From: Gnetum montanum
Lineage: Eukaryota > Streptophyta > Gnetopsida > Gnetales > Gnetaceae
NCBI GenBank assembly: GCA_015680685.1
Contig: MNCI01005255.1
Span: forward strand, 124,001-188,000
Length of the DNA stretch: 64,000 nt
Direction: 5' to 3'
A program made the position numbers and the translations under genes. Positions 21,474 through 33,469 of this stretch are shown here, piece after piece; position 1 is the stretch's first letter; the number at the start of each line of letters is the position of its first letter. The notes below the pieces were generated by a model, which made no database searches, had not been told where the DNA came from, and was given only the letters and a program-made list of their open reading frames with translations.

Positions 21474-22765
21474 GTTAAGCAAGAAATGGAAACCCACCAT
21501 GCCCTGTCCACATGTCTAATATTAACAGGGCCACAAGGCAAGCTCGCAAAATAGTTAAACCCCGATGCGATGAACTGGGAGTCGGTTGCGATTAATACTA
21601 TAGCAACCTTAGAAGCACCCCCAAATTTTCCCAAACACCTGGTCCATGTCCTAGATTTGTAGGCTGGGGATGTAACTAAGGATCTGCTTGTTGAGATACT
21701 CGTAACCTCTACAAGAAGGGAGGTAAAGACATTAAGGCTTAGCTCTCTACTAGACGCACAAATATATGAGGGCATAGTTAAAACCTTGCATGAACACATT
21801 GACATCTTCACATGCTCATACAAAGATATTCCAGGTCTAGATCCATGGTTGATTTAGCATAATATCATCCTAGACCCCCATGTGAAGGTAGTCAAGAAAA
21901 AGGCATGTAAAATCAAGCCAGAAATTGCGCTAGCCGTGAAGGATGAAATCACTAAGTTATACCAAGCAGGCTTCATTCACGCAGTTGACTATTTAGAGTG
22001 GGTGTCCAAAATCATTGTGGTTTCGAAGAAAATAGGAGGGATATGAATGTGTATAGATTTCTGAGATTTGAACAAGGAAACAATCAAGAATAACTTTTCA
22101 CTACCGAACATCGATCAACTCATTAAAAACATGGCTAGGCATGCTTTGTTATCCTTCATGGATGGCTTCTCTGGATACAACCAAATCCGCATCAACCTGG
22201 AACACCAGCTATCAACAACCTTCATGACTCCATGGGGAACCTTCTGCTATACCATGATGTTGTTTGGGCTCAAGAATGCTGGGGCAACATACCAGTGAGC
22301 CATGACATACATTTTCAGTAACCACATCCTAGAAACATTAAATGATTACGTGGACGATATAGCAGTTAAGTCCAAAGAGATAGCCTATCACCCGCATGAC
22401 CTAGAGTTAGTCCTCAAGTGCTGTCAAAAGCACGATTTGCATCTTAATCCTATGAAATGCATCTTTGGAGTAAAGATCGGGGGCATGTTAGGGTTTGTAG
22501 TATCAGAGGCTAGAATACGTGTGGACCCAGACAAAGTCAAAGCTATCGTCAACCTAGTGCCCCCCACAAACCTAAAAGAGTTACATGGTCTACAAGGTAG
22601 AGTGCAATTCATTCAAAGGTTCATAGTAAGACTGACTGATAAGTTACACCCCATGCAACATATTCTGAGAAAAGGGGTTGACTTCAAGTGGATAGTCCAA
22701 TGTCAGCAAGCCTTCGACAACCTGAAGAAAGAACTCTCGCACCTACTAACAATGTACCCGCTATA
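21474..22765 (+). pseudogene. TE1 reverse transcriptase
   Basis: RT of the second pol exon. Motifs: EWVSKIIVVSKK, LLSFMDGFSGYNQIRINLEHQ, PWGTFCYTMMLFGLKNAGATYQ, and the active site DYVDDIAVKSKE at 22344-22379 (YVDD at 22347-22358), then LKELHGLQGRVQFIQRF. CGA-to-TGA and CAG-to-TAG type stops occur (for example near 22045, 22064, 22297). Ends at a TAG at 22763-22765. Confidence 0.9.
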
Positions 22766-23165
22766 GAAGAATAAGCCTTTCTTCATATACCTTTCCACCT
22801 CCAATGCATCAATAGCGGCACTGCAATGTCAGAAGTGGGATGATGGCTCTGAGATACCAGTGTATTACCTAAGCCATGCATTAATATCATACAAGAAAAA
22901 ATACAATGAGGTGGAAAGGAATTGCCTAGCCTTAGTATTTACGCTAAAAAGGTGGAAGCAGTACCTATTCCGCAGCACAACCAACATCATTTGCAAAAGC
23001 AATGTACTCCGGGCTATCACTGGCAACCTATACGAAAGTAGCAAGATAGCCCAATGGAAGGTCATAACTGTAGAATTTGATCTACGCTATGTAAGCCAAT
23101 TGTCGACAAAAGGCCAAGCCATAGCAACCCAACTTACGGCCTTGCCAGTCGACAACCAAGCTGTC
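22766..23165 (+). pseudogene. TE1 RNase H
   Basis: First RNase H: FIYLSTSNASIAALQCQ, then YYLSHALISYKKKYNEVERNCLALVFTLKRWKQYLF, then NLYESSKIAQWKVITVEFDLRY. It reads openly from 22860 into the next domain. Confidence 0.87.
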
Positions 23166-23217
23166 ATTGATCCCAAATTCCTAGATGAATACATAAGCAA
23201 CGTCGCCATCATCCCAT

Positions 23218-23640
23218 CACATTTTGAGGCAACCTTACACTTCAACGGTGCCTCAACCACGGAAGAAGGTAGCACCGCTACCGTAATCACATTCCCCTCT
23301 AGGAAAATGCACCCGTCCACTTATCACTTTGCATTCCTATGCACCAACAATGTGGCGGAATACGAAGGGCTACTTAGAGGCCTCTTAAATGCCCACACAT
23401 TGCATGTACAACACCTGGCGATCTGGGGAGATTCACAACTAGTTGTGAATCAAATCACCAAAGTTTACGCCTGCAAGGCTACACATCTACAACCCTACTA
23501 CGATCTAGCAAAGGTTTTATTAAAACAATTTGCAACCACTGATATGCAACACGTGCTACACAGCGAGAACGACATAGTAGATGTCTTAGCTACCCTCGCA
23601 TCAAACATCCCATCGCATTCCTTGGCAAACCTGCCAACTG
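23218..23640 (+). pseudogene. TE1 archaeal-type second RNase H (aRH)
   Basis: Tat-clade second RNase H with ATLHFNGASTTEEGSTA (the first Asp is Asn here), TNNVAEYEGLLRGLL (Glu), LAIWGDSQLVVNQIT (Asp) and HVLHSENDIVDVLATLAS (last Asp kept). The frame is open through the whole domain (22860-23888), the longest open stretch in the window, so this decayed later than its neighbours or by chance escaped stops. Confidence 0.9.
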
Positions 23641-24955
23641 CAATCATAGAATGCGTAGAACCTATTACTCGAGTAGAACACATGGATTCTGTTGATGCTG
23701 CGGACACCCCGGAATGGTACGATAACATTAAAGCATATTTGCAGCATGGTGAACTCCCGGGTGGATTGACATTAGGCCAGAGAGATGCAATCCACAAACG
23801 TGCCTGGCAATACGTGCTCATAGGAAGTGATGCCCTATGCCAGCGATCCTACGATGGGATATTGTTGGCATGCGTGGGTGGTGAGTAGGCATAGAAGGTA
23901 GTTAATGAGGTTCATGAAGGACTGTGTAGTGGACACATAGCACCTAGGGCTATGGCAGTGAAGATCAGACACCTAGGGTATTATTGGCCTTACATGGAGC
24001 ACGACTACTTGTCTAAAGTCAAGACATGTGACACATGTCAGAGATATGCAAATCTCATACACATAGTGCCTACAGACCTACACCCTACACAAATTACATG
24101 GCCTTTCCAACGATGGGGACTAGACCTCATAGGGCCCATCACGCCTAAGTCTTCTACAGGGCATAGCTTCATTATCACTAGAACAAAGTATTTTACTAAG
24201 TGGGTGGAAGCTATTCCTTTGAGGAAAATGACATCCCAGCAAATCTGCCACTTTTTCCTTGATAACATCGTGACTAGGTTTGGGCTTCCGATGACTATTG
24301 TGACTGACAATGGACCATAGTTTAGCAGTAAGGAAACCCAGGCCTTCTGTAGCAACCTGGGCATTAAATAATCATTTTCCGCCCTTACTATCTGTAGGTG
24401 AATGGATAGGCGGAGGCTACAAATAAGTCCATCATCAACTTACTAAAGTATATGCTTAGCAATAGCAAGAGCCAGTGGCACGAGCAAATACTTTATGTCC
24501 TCTGGGCCTATTGAACGACTTGCAGAACTATGATAAGTAAGACCCCTTATGGTCTCATTTATGGATTTGAAGCTGTGTTACCTCTTGAGTTACAGATACC
24601 CTCACTCTAGATGATCTTGTCCAACGCCATGAGCGAAGCCCAGAACAACGAATTGCAAGCCATCGACCTTGACTCAGTGGAGGAGGAAGGTGTGCAGACA
24701 CTAAGAAGGATCAAGCACTATCAGGATAGACAATGGCAAAAGCACTATGTAGACCCACAATAACAGCCAGTATAGAAGGGAGATCTCATCCTCAAGGCCG
24801 TCTGTGAGCATGTGAGTAAATTCTTAGCCAACTAGGAAGGGCCTTACGTGGTCGCTAAAGCCTTCAAGAATGGATCTTTTAAACTGGTGGACATGGATGA
24901 CAACGAATTTGCCAACCCGGTGAACCACATGTACCTCAAGCCATACTACATATAA
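23641..24955 (+). pseudogene. TE1 integrase
   Basis: HHCC finger: HEGLCSGHIAPRAM and KTCDTCQRYANLIH (about 23911-24055). Core: RWGLDLIGPITPKSS (Asp, ~24120), VTDNGP then TAG for Gln (Asp, ~24305), and AEATNKSIINLL (Glu, ~24415). The C-terminus ends KPYYI-TAA at 24953-24955. Stops: 23886, 24318, 24368, 24407 and others, mostly TAG. Confidence 0.88.
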
Positions 24956-26242
24956 GGCACAATGATAGCAACTCCACCATCCGCTACGATGATAAACTAG
25001 CAGCCGCGTTGATCAGCATCCGCAATGACGATAAACTAGCAACACCAAACAGCGTCCGCTACGATGGTAAACTAGTAGCAACAGTCTGCCACGATGTAAA
25101 ACTAACAATGTTAGTCCACTATGACTATAAATTGACATCGTGTGTCTGCCATAATGTAAAACTAGCGTGTACAGTCCACTGGGACATCAAACCAGCACAG
25201 CAGTCCACTGGGATCCTAAACCAGCACCCGGTCTACCAAGAGCTTAAATTGGGTTTTTGTTGCATCCTCAACATGCATCATCACTGAATATACATTGGAC
25301 GAAGGAGCATGATACCTGCACGTAGGTGGGACATCGCTGCCCCAGGATGCAGTTCCTGACATAAGGAAAACATGGTCTGAGGCGTATGCGCTGCCATTTT
25401 CGGTGTCATGCTAACCCTTCGAAGATGTCATACGATGTCACATGGGCCCTTCGAACCTACCATCACTACAACCCACTTCCCAGATGGTAGCTCCTGGGCC
25501 CGTTCCTGCTTTTGAGGTGCTAACAGTATTGTGGCCTAGCCACAATATTGCTGTACTTCTATTCTGTATCAAGGTTGCAGTTTGCACAATGTTCAGCTAT
25601 GTGGTAGTTGATCCCATAGCTAAACGTAGCGTGCATGTCTTTGGTGGGGATCCCAGTCTATCCATGTCCTCGGTGGCATGGGGAATAGCTCCCTCCATGG
25701 GCAGTGCTGCAAAGACCGTTGCTGGCCTCCCTGCTTTGGACATCTCATGCCAGTGATGGTGCCCAAGTGTAACAACAATGCCAACAGCCTGCAAGACATT
25801 GTCCCCGCAGATGCATCCCTCTACAGCAGCAAAGGCTACAGTGTCGCAAAGTGGGTGCCTCGACTAACATGGTTATTTGAGAGTGCAAATTTTGGCATGC
25901 GTGTAACATAGCTCACCATGCGGAAGGCTCTGATAGGCATGTCAAGACCCTCCATGGATGTAATACAGCTCATCCTGCGGAGGGGACACCCGCTTGTGGG
26001 AGGTTAAAGAATAGCACCATCTAGAGATGAAAATGCAAACAAGTCCCTTAGAGCACTCTGACGAGGGACTCAGCTAAACATCATCTCTACTCTCTGCCTT
26101 AACCTCTACAGCACCAATGTAGCACCCTCAATCATAGCCAGGCGACATCCCAGTACTCACCGAGTGACAGCCTTAGCATTTTTCTTGCTACGGTGTTTCA
26201 TATTCTTTGCCAATGTCCATCAAGCTTGTTTTCCAGACGTCA
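24956..26242 (+). other. TE1 3' untranslated region
   Basis: 24975-25260 is a tandem array of about nine units of roughly 30-40 bp built on CCGCTACGATG followed by TAAACTAGCA. The rest shows no domain. A reading frame at 25442-25756 has no recognisable relatives here and is probably chance. Confidence 0.7.
24975..25260 (+). repeat. 3' UTR tandem array of TE1
   Basis: Units contain TCCGCTACGATG and TAAACTAGCA with variable spacers. Homologous arrays: 17145-17470 in TE2 and, reversed, 49860-50245 in TE6. Tat elements frequently carry such arrays downstream of pol. Confidence 0.8.
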
Positions 26243-26257
26243 ACAAAGAGGGGCCAA
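26243..26257 (+). other. Polypurine tract of TE1
   Basis: ACAAAGAGGGGCCAA directly before TGAAACACC, as in TE2. Confidence 0.85.
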
Positions 26258-27940
26258 TGAAACACCCTAAAAAATGTGAGGTCATCCTGGCTTCACCAGG
26301 CTCTTGCAGTCTGCACAGCACCACAGCAGTCCATCGGGAAAAGAACGTTCTAAGTCCAGGACGGCCTGTTTGGTAAATTTTCTACTTTAGGCATGGACGA
26401 GCTCTGTACCAACTCACCTGCCTACCAAAGTAGTTTGAACAGCTGGCAGCCTACTTAGAAATAGTGTCTAGAATCAGCGATAGTAGCCTAGGTGCACAGG
26501 AGAAGCAGTTTAGCAAGTTCTCTAAGTCACAAAGCCTGCTACGCTATGATGTGTAGTGTAGTAAGCCTCAGAAAATAATGGCGGAACAAGATGTTACAAT
26601 ATGCAATGACATATGGTGTAGCATAGCAACGACTTCACTACTCACCTCCCTCGCCCAATCTCGAGTTCTGCAGTGATGTCTCTTTTTGCTAGGAAGTGGC
26701 AGATCATGTCTGCTGCTACGCTACGCTGAGCTACATGGCACAACAAGGCGTAGCAATCTTGCAGAAAGGGATGGAAGGTGGTTTGAATGGAGAAATCAGC
26801 AAAGTCCGTAAAACTTGCACTATGGCAGAATAGGTTAAAAATCAGAAAAACTATGACAGTCGCTACGCTACGTAGCGTAGCATCATGTAGCAAGTATGTG
26901 ATGTATGGCAGGACACGTGGCAAGGTGATACACCATGATAAGCAAGCCACATCACAAAACATAGTGCGGCATGCAAGTGGCCATGCGACATCAATACACT
27001 TTACTTCAATCGGGCCATTGGCACACACTTCTAGGAGCTAATAGTGCAGTCATAACATAGTAGGATCACAGTTATTGCTCACATCGCAATGGTCTTGCAA
27101 GCTTAATGGTTACAAATAGCTCAAGTAATGCTAGTAAGGTGATGCAAGTCTACAATAGGTGGTATTCAAACGGTCACCTTTGCTTACCTTTAGCCCTATA
27201 AATAGCCTGTCAAACAACAAAAAAGGGATCTGTGAAAAAGAAAAGAAAAGAAAAGGGAAGTCTCTTGGGCTACAATAAACAAAAAAGAAATACCTGCAAT
27301 CTCACAAAAAGGAAAATAAAAGGAGAGACCAACAATTTGTAAAAGCAACCTCTCTCAACTGGCATAAAGCTTGGGGTCTCGTTCTACCACCTTGGTAAGA
27401 TCTCACCCACATTGTACATACATGAAGTCTGTGCCCAAGTGCATAGCCATTCTTGTTTCTTAGCATGCTTCGGTCACCCTCGGAACTTTCTGCACTCCAT
27501 CATGTTGTGTAGCTAATTGTGTTCCCCCTGATTGGACAGATTTGTAGCTCCAAAGCGGTGCATGTTCCTAACTGTATCTTATGTTACTGCTTATTTACTG
27601 TTTGGCTTCCTTGTATTATTTTCTGTTTTGTTTACCTTCAAGCATCGTCTCATATCATTGTCGCACTTATGTTTATTCACTATTTGGCATTGTCGTTGCA
27701 TTTTTAGTCCCTTTCTTTTCCCACTGTAACTACCCGTAAGCACCATCCCGCAACTCGTACAGTTTATATTGCAAAAGGCTATATTAATGCCGATGTAAGT
27801 CCCTGTCTGATCAACCAGACCATTTAGGGTACCCCATGTTCGCACACACCTAGCACTACCCTCCTGCGGGCACGAGGTTGGAACTGTTGTGTCCACCGAC
27901 CTTGGCATTATTCCAGCCGCTGACATTTTCGGTCGCTACA
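26258..27940 (+). repeat. TE1 3' LTR
   Basis: 1683 bp, TGAAACAC to GCTACA. It shares its start, PPT, a CAGCCGCTGACATTTTC-type end and the clustered GCGTAGC motifs with the other Tat LTRs, but otherwise diverges, so TE1 is a distinct family. The TATA box is at 27197-27204. The TSD cannot be checked because the 5' LTR is off-window. Confidence 0.85.
27197..27204 (+). promoter_or_regulatory. TATA box in TE1 3' LTR
   Basis: TATAAATA, the best-matching plant TATA box in the window. It is followed by an A/G-rich leader with AGAAA repeats at 27238-27258. Confidence 0.7.
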
Positions 27941-28365
27941 ATTTCCCCAGCATGGATGTCTCAAAGTGGCAAGTTTTACCAAATTTTTAGCCCCTACCAC
28001 GGTCTATGGGTTATGCATGTTAGTGGCAGTTGCAAAAAATGACAAAGAGGGGGGTGGAGGTTCTATGGTCATGGTTGGTGCTTGGAACCCATTCCAAGGC
28101 TTATTTGAATTCCATTTTAGGCCTTTGGGGGCCATAATGCTAGTTCAAGATTTTAGCAAGCCATAAAATTACCAAATTTAGGCCTTAGTGGGCCATGGTG
28201 CTATTTTTAGGCCTTGGTAGATCACAATCCATACATTGTATAGAAAGTATGGGGTGCTCTCAAAAGAGCACATAAGGCTAAAGCCAACATTGAAACATGA
28301 TATAATATTACAAAGTTAAAGAAATGATTAGTAAAAGAATGGATGAGACATTTACCATGAACTTC
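27941..28365 (-). other. TE3 intron remnant with GGCC repeats
   Basis: No convincing gene. Contains TTAGGCCTTAGTGGGCCATG-like units at about 28118-28220, matching the GGCC-rich array beyond the protease in TE6 in the same orientation. A GGTGGAGGTTCT patch near 28055 may be the end of an antisense gene copy, but this is too weak to call. Confidence 0.5.
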
Positions 28366-29060
28366 TTACTCGATCCTTGAGAAATCAAGGAATCCTCTTA
28401 GCATGATCATATGTTCACTATTTATCTCATTTAGCATGACAAATTGTAGGCATTTTTGTTGAATTTTTCTTGTCGTAGAGATGGCACTATTCACATCATT
28501 GTTACTCACATTGTTGTTGACCCTAGTTTGAGTATCAAGAGTTTCCTCTTGAAAATCTACCTTTGAACCTTGATCAATATTAACATAGTTAACTAAGGGT
28601 AGTAATACATTATCTTCATGAATCATAATTTTTTCACATTTCTATAGCAAGTGAGTCTCCTGATTTATGGGAGATAAAACTACCTAAATCTTTACTAACC
28701 ATGTTTTTCTTAGGATCAAATTGAGCTTGGATGTCTCTTTTACCACTAGGAAGTTGGTGGATGTGGGAAACTATTCCTCAGCTATGAAATCCAAGGAAAT
28801 AGAACCTCACATTGCTACTTGCAATCCATTAAATGACTTGAGTGCTAGGGTAGTGGTCACTTGGATGTTCCTAGTTAGTCCTAGTTTATCAATAATGGAA
28901 TATGGTATCACTTTTGCTATTGTTCTGTCATCCACATGAACATGGTGGATCTTGTATCTACTAATGCATATGGTAGAAAGGAGAGGAGCAAATAGCACTT
29001 CTTCATTTCAAGAGTCAATCTTCACTTCACTCTCATGGGTTGATGTCCATTCTTCCTAAG
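28366..29060 (-). pseudogene. TE3 aspartic protease
   Basis: Active-site block VHVDDRTIAKVIPYSIIDKLGL at about 28935-28870 (the Gly of D-x-G is Arg), followed by KSFNGLQVA, then LNLILRKTWLV for the usual ILGRSWL. The downstream ORF 28626-28366 corresponds to the tail before the pol donor in TE2. Frame breaks and stops present. Confidence 0.7.
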
Positions 29061-31871
29061 TGAAGCTTGCTAGATAATAGATTGAATCAACTCTCTGTTG
29101 CTAGGCATGTCTCTGCTCACAAGGATAGAAGTCAACACTTGAGCTAGTGCATCCCTATATGTAAGAAATATCATGATCAAGTCATACAAGTTTTTGGATG
29201 TGTTCTTTGCTTTAGTGATTGCTTGACTTGGTCCATTATTACATGAAAATTATTTCTCTTGGGTTGTGATGATTTGGCCTTGGTATTTCTAACCTTCTCC
29301 ATTCTCCCTTGGATTTTTGGCTTGGGTTGTAATGTAAGTGCCTTGGGTTCCATGTCCATGGGTGTAGTTGGTTTTCATGTAGGTCTCATTTGGTTACCTT
29401 CAGTAGGCTTAATTGTTTCTTTGGCAATAAGTTGCTTTCGTCTTCATTGTGATGATGGTTCTTGCTAATATTTGAGCTATTGATCATGATAGGTGGGATT
29501 TGATCATAGGCTCTTGTTAGTATAGTCATTAAAGGTGGAGGAACCTAGATAATGAATGGTTCCTTGGGCTTTGGAGGATTAGCAACTCATTGATTATGTT
29601 GTGATGTTAAGGCCACTAATGGGATGAGATGCATGATGAAAGGCTTCTTAGGAACTAGAGGAGGTGGTAACTATATGAAAAATGGATCTCTATGCTTCGC
29701 ATTTTGGGGCTTTGGTGGCACTTTCATGACAAATAATTCCCTAGAAGTATTAGACAATTTGGTTTCCATGAATGAGAACATGGTGTAGGAGTTTTTGTTG
29801 GCTCTTGGAGAGTTGGGCTCATTCACTACTAACTCTCCATATTTTATCATCTTCTAGAGTTCATTCTTTAATGCTAGGCAAAAATTGATATCATGACCTA
29901 CCATTTAATGATAATGGTAATACCTATCTAGTCTAAAGTACCTCAGTAGCTTAAGAGCCTCTTCGGTAGCTATCATTGGGTCTCTAGCTAGGTCACAAAG
30001 ATGATCATACCTCTTACAAGCTTGTTTAGATAGATTATGTTGTATATGCTTATCTTTAAGAAACTATTCTAAGATCTTAGAGGGCTTCATAGGCAACCTT
30101 CCATCTAAAGTTTGGTCTTGGTTGATTTGGGGCATAGGAAATGTATGGTTGTGATGAGTTGGGGGATGTGTTACATGGTGGTGATCCCTTCCTCTCTCCT
30201 TATTTTGTCTCTTTTTCTAATACAACCATGATTATATGATCATTCTTGGTTTTATCTCTATCCCTTCTTGAATCTTGGTTTTCATAGGCCACGTAGGCCA
30301 AGTCGTTGCTTGCCTCAACTATCCCCTTAATGTTCTTGGTTTCTAAGAAGGCTTGGCTTAGTGATTGGGATTATAGGTAGTATAGCTTTGAATTAATAAA
30401 ATCTTTTACTACTTACTTATAGATGGCCAATAGGTGGGCTTCAAAAATAGGCTCTGGGATTTCATTGAGTGTTGATTTCCATATTTAGTTGAACCTTTTG
30501 ATCAATTCAAGTGGCCCCTACCTCACCTTCATCAATTGGTCCAATGTGGCATCCGACGTCAAGTTGTATTTGAAGTAGTTAAAAATTTGGTTAATGAGTT
30601 CTCAATGGAAGAGATGGAATCCCTAGGTAAGATTAGATACCAATCTACAACCTTACCCTTTAAAGATAGGGGAAAATCCATAATATTATATCAGGCCAAG
30701 CTTGGAAGAAGAGGCACTCAGACTGGAAGGTTACTAGATGTGCATTGGGATCCCCTTTACCATTGTATTTGGTGAAGTTTGGAATAGGAAAGCCTATGGA
30801 AAAGGTTATTTGAGGCACCGTAAGACTTACAAGATCATCTTGGTAGAAATATAGAACCCTAACCATCTAAGTTATGTTGGCTTTAAGTTGTCATAGCTCT
30901 TTGTTAAGGTCTTGGATCAATTAGAAAGTTTGATCTGAGCCATGGGGCATCCCCATGGACTATGGTGTTTGTGTTGATAATTGAGTAAGAAGTTGTAAGA
31001 CATATTATTGAGAGGCTTGTGGCCTTGCAATAGGTTACATTATTGAAGGAAGAGGATGGGTTATGGTGGTCATAGGTGGGCTAAACAAGGAGAAAGATGT
31101 TTGTGCTAGAACTTAAGGCACAAAGGGGACAAATGATATATGAGATTCTTATGTTGCTTAGGGTCCCAATGAGGGTCCTACTAGCATGGAAAATGGATAT
31201 GATGATGTAGAAATCACCATGGCTAGGTGAAAAATGTTAGGTTGTGTGGTAAAGGGTATTGATGAGAATAAGAATATGGATTAAGACAAGGGTTGTGTCT
31301 AGTCTGTGGTGATGATGGGTGTGGACCCAAATATGGTAGGATGGATAGGAGGAGAGTTTGATTTAAGGACTTACCCCATCAATGAGGTAAGAAATGTGGA
31401 GTTGGATGTGATTTTTTGGGAAGCTAGAGTTTGGAAAAGACTTCTAATGAAGGTCTCCAACTCTTGTTCAACCTCAAAATCCTCTTCCTCCTCTTATTGA
31501 TCCTTTGAGCTAATTCCCTCACTAAATTCATCAACCTCTATGAGCTGTGTAAGCATTTACAAATTCATTAGGTGGATTTGGTCATAAGGGGATGAAATGT
31601 ATTTTTTCCCATCATAGCATATAATTTTGAATTAACACTTAGCATTATATTTGGAACATGGTATTAATAGAATGGCTTGCATCTTAGGACAAAGGAAGTT
31701 GTAGAATTCCTCATGGATAACTATAAAATATGGCCTCTTGTTCCTCTACCTAACTGATTGCCTTTGTTCTATGATTATGGGGTCTTTTAGGTCATAAACA
31801 TGAACTGCATCTTTGCTAGATACCATGTTTGCTAGGTTAAGGGACAATATGGTTGATCGGTTGAAAGACAT
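29061..31871 (-). pseudogene. gag: TE3 gag
   Basis: Start MSFNRST at 31871, then a block like the TE2 N-terminus (FYNFLCPKM, CYDGKKY). The capsid core lies at 30866-30660 (FYQDDLVSLTV, FTKYNGKGDPNAHLVTFQSE). The zinc-finger-like part is at about 29960-29860 (FRLDRYYHYH, GHDINFC, ALKNEL). Many stops, mainly TAG, so it is dead. Homology to TE2/TE6 gag is clear in the core only. Confidence 0.75.
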
Positions 31872-31984
31872 GGTTACAATGCTAAAAGTGGCTTGAAAAG
31901 GTTACAAAAGATGGACTAGTGCAAATTCCAATAAATGGAATTTAGAAAATGGTTGAAAGAAGAAAAAACACCTAAAAATAGATT

Positions 31985-32185
31985 ACTTACTATAAATAGT
32001 AAGTGGCTACCAAAGGCAGTATACCCCCTTACTAAGGATGGTAACTGGTGATATGAACCCCATTCACACTAGGCTTCCTAGTTGCACAAAAGCTCAAAAA
32101 TGATAAAAAAAATCAAGACAAGACACTTACTATAAATAGTAAGTAGGGGTAAGAAAGATTATACCCCTTTACCAAAAATGAAAAG
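31985..32185 (-). repeat. Duplicated segment with a perfect hairpin (TE3 leader)
   Basis: CTTACTATAAATAGTAAG, an 8-bp perfect inverted repeat around AA, occurs at 31985-32002 and 32126-32143. Each is followed by a similar TATACCCCYTTAC stretch, so this is a ~141-bp offset direct duplication. A related arm sits near 33380-33440. Confidence 0.65.
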
Positions 32186-33469
32186 GTGAAAAGGTTGTAA
32201 CAAAATTTTCCCATGATAGCTTCATAACTACCTTCTACACTAAGGGGGAATCTCACACCTTCTAATTTCAACGTTGATGAAGGGGGGAAAACATTTTGTA
32301 AGTATTTCTTCAGTTGAAAAACCAAAGAGGAAACTTTGATTTTTACAAAGGTGAGGTTTTCCTTTTATGATAATTAGAAATGGTGATCCTACTAGAAAAA
32401 AATCATAATAAGAGGAGTTTTGGGTGATCTAAGGGGGTAACACAAACACTGAGGAGGGTAACACCCTTCCTAGTTGAGGGGATTAACACCCATCCACATT
32501 GGGTTTAAAGATTTCCAACTGCTATGAAATTTTTTGAAAACTAAAACACCCACATGGGGAGCTTGATGGTAGAAAAAAGGACAAATAAATGGTAGATTAA
32601 TTTAGACAAACAACTTGGGTAGAGGCCCTTCTTCTAGTGTCATAAAACTGTAGTGATTAAAAAATTTGATCACTAGAAAACCAAAAATTGTAGCATAATA
32701 GCTTAATTTAGAATCCCTAGGACATCTAAAAATGGAATTTAGTATGCCCTAGATGCTCTGGGAGATCACCCAACAAGTTAGAGGAGTGCAAAAAATAATC
32801 AAAATGCAAATACAATTGCAAATCTAAAAAATGTAAATGTACTAAAAATAAAATAACAAATCTAATTTATACACAAACTAAAATTGTAAAGTTTATTTCA
32901 CCAAAAATAAAAAAATTTTAGAGATTATATACAAAAATGTGCCTAGAGGCAAGGAGTTTCACTTTGGTGGGGGCTTGGAATCTATTTCTCCATGATCCAA
33001 ATGCTCGACAACTTCCAATATTTTTGAACCTTTGTTATTCCTTGCATTAGATTTGTAAGGGGGTTGTTACAGGGGGATGTAAAAATGGCTATGGGAGGAA
33101 AAAAGTACTATGGGGGGTGGGGGGTTAAATAATTTCCCAAAAGAAAATTCCACAGTGGGGATTGAAGATGCTTTGTATGTGTTCAAATCTCTTGAATGCA
33201 AAAACGCTTGTCAAAAATCCTAAAGTGCGCGAGTGGAAATAGGGTAAAACCTATGTATGGTATTTAGTGCTTGGTAATATAGGATTTTAGGGCATAAATA
33301 TTATTGCTAATTGGCTTGATTTTAGGTAAAATTTTTTGTTATAGTTCAAGTGGGATAGGTGAAAATTTTTTTGGGGTTATCATATATAGTAAGTGTCTTA
33401 CCCCCATGGTCATTCTATTTACTAAAAATAGTAATGGGAGGATTCCTTCCATGCCAGGAGGATGGCTTC

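Larger units (their letters stand above)
21256..27940 (+). mobile_element. TE1, right segment (RT to 3' LTR)
   Basis: Continuation of TE1 after TE2: remainder of the putative intron (21261-21473), RT to integrase (21474-24955), 3' UTR with tandem array, PPT and 3' LTR (26258-27940). Dual RNase H marks the Tat clade. This is the best-preserved pol in the window: the YVDD, aRH and most of the integrase are readable, though stops remain. Confidence 0.9.

Noticed and set aside
24975-25260. CRISPR-like repeat/spacer array
   Set aside because: Units are degenerate, spacers are not of constant length and the context is a plant retrotransposon 3' UTR.
25442-25911. ORFs 25442-25756, 25794-25597 and 25678-25911 as possible host gene
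   Set aside because: Inside the TE1 3' UTR, overlapping on both strands, no domain, no start context or splice logic.
26642-27041. Paired ORFs on both strands in 26642-27041
   Set aside because: They lie in the TE1 LTR U3 region and mirror one another; typical shadow of a stop-poor stretch.
27941-28200. PBS and leader of another plus-strand element after the TE1 LTR
   Set aside because: The first bases resemble a PBS leader, but the downstream sequence is minus-strand gag-protease (TE3) and the GGCC repeats match the TE3/TE6 intron.
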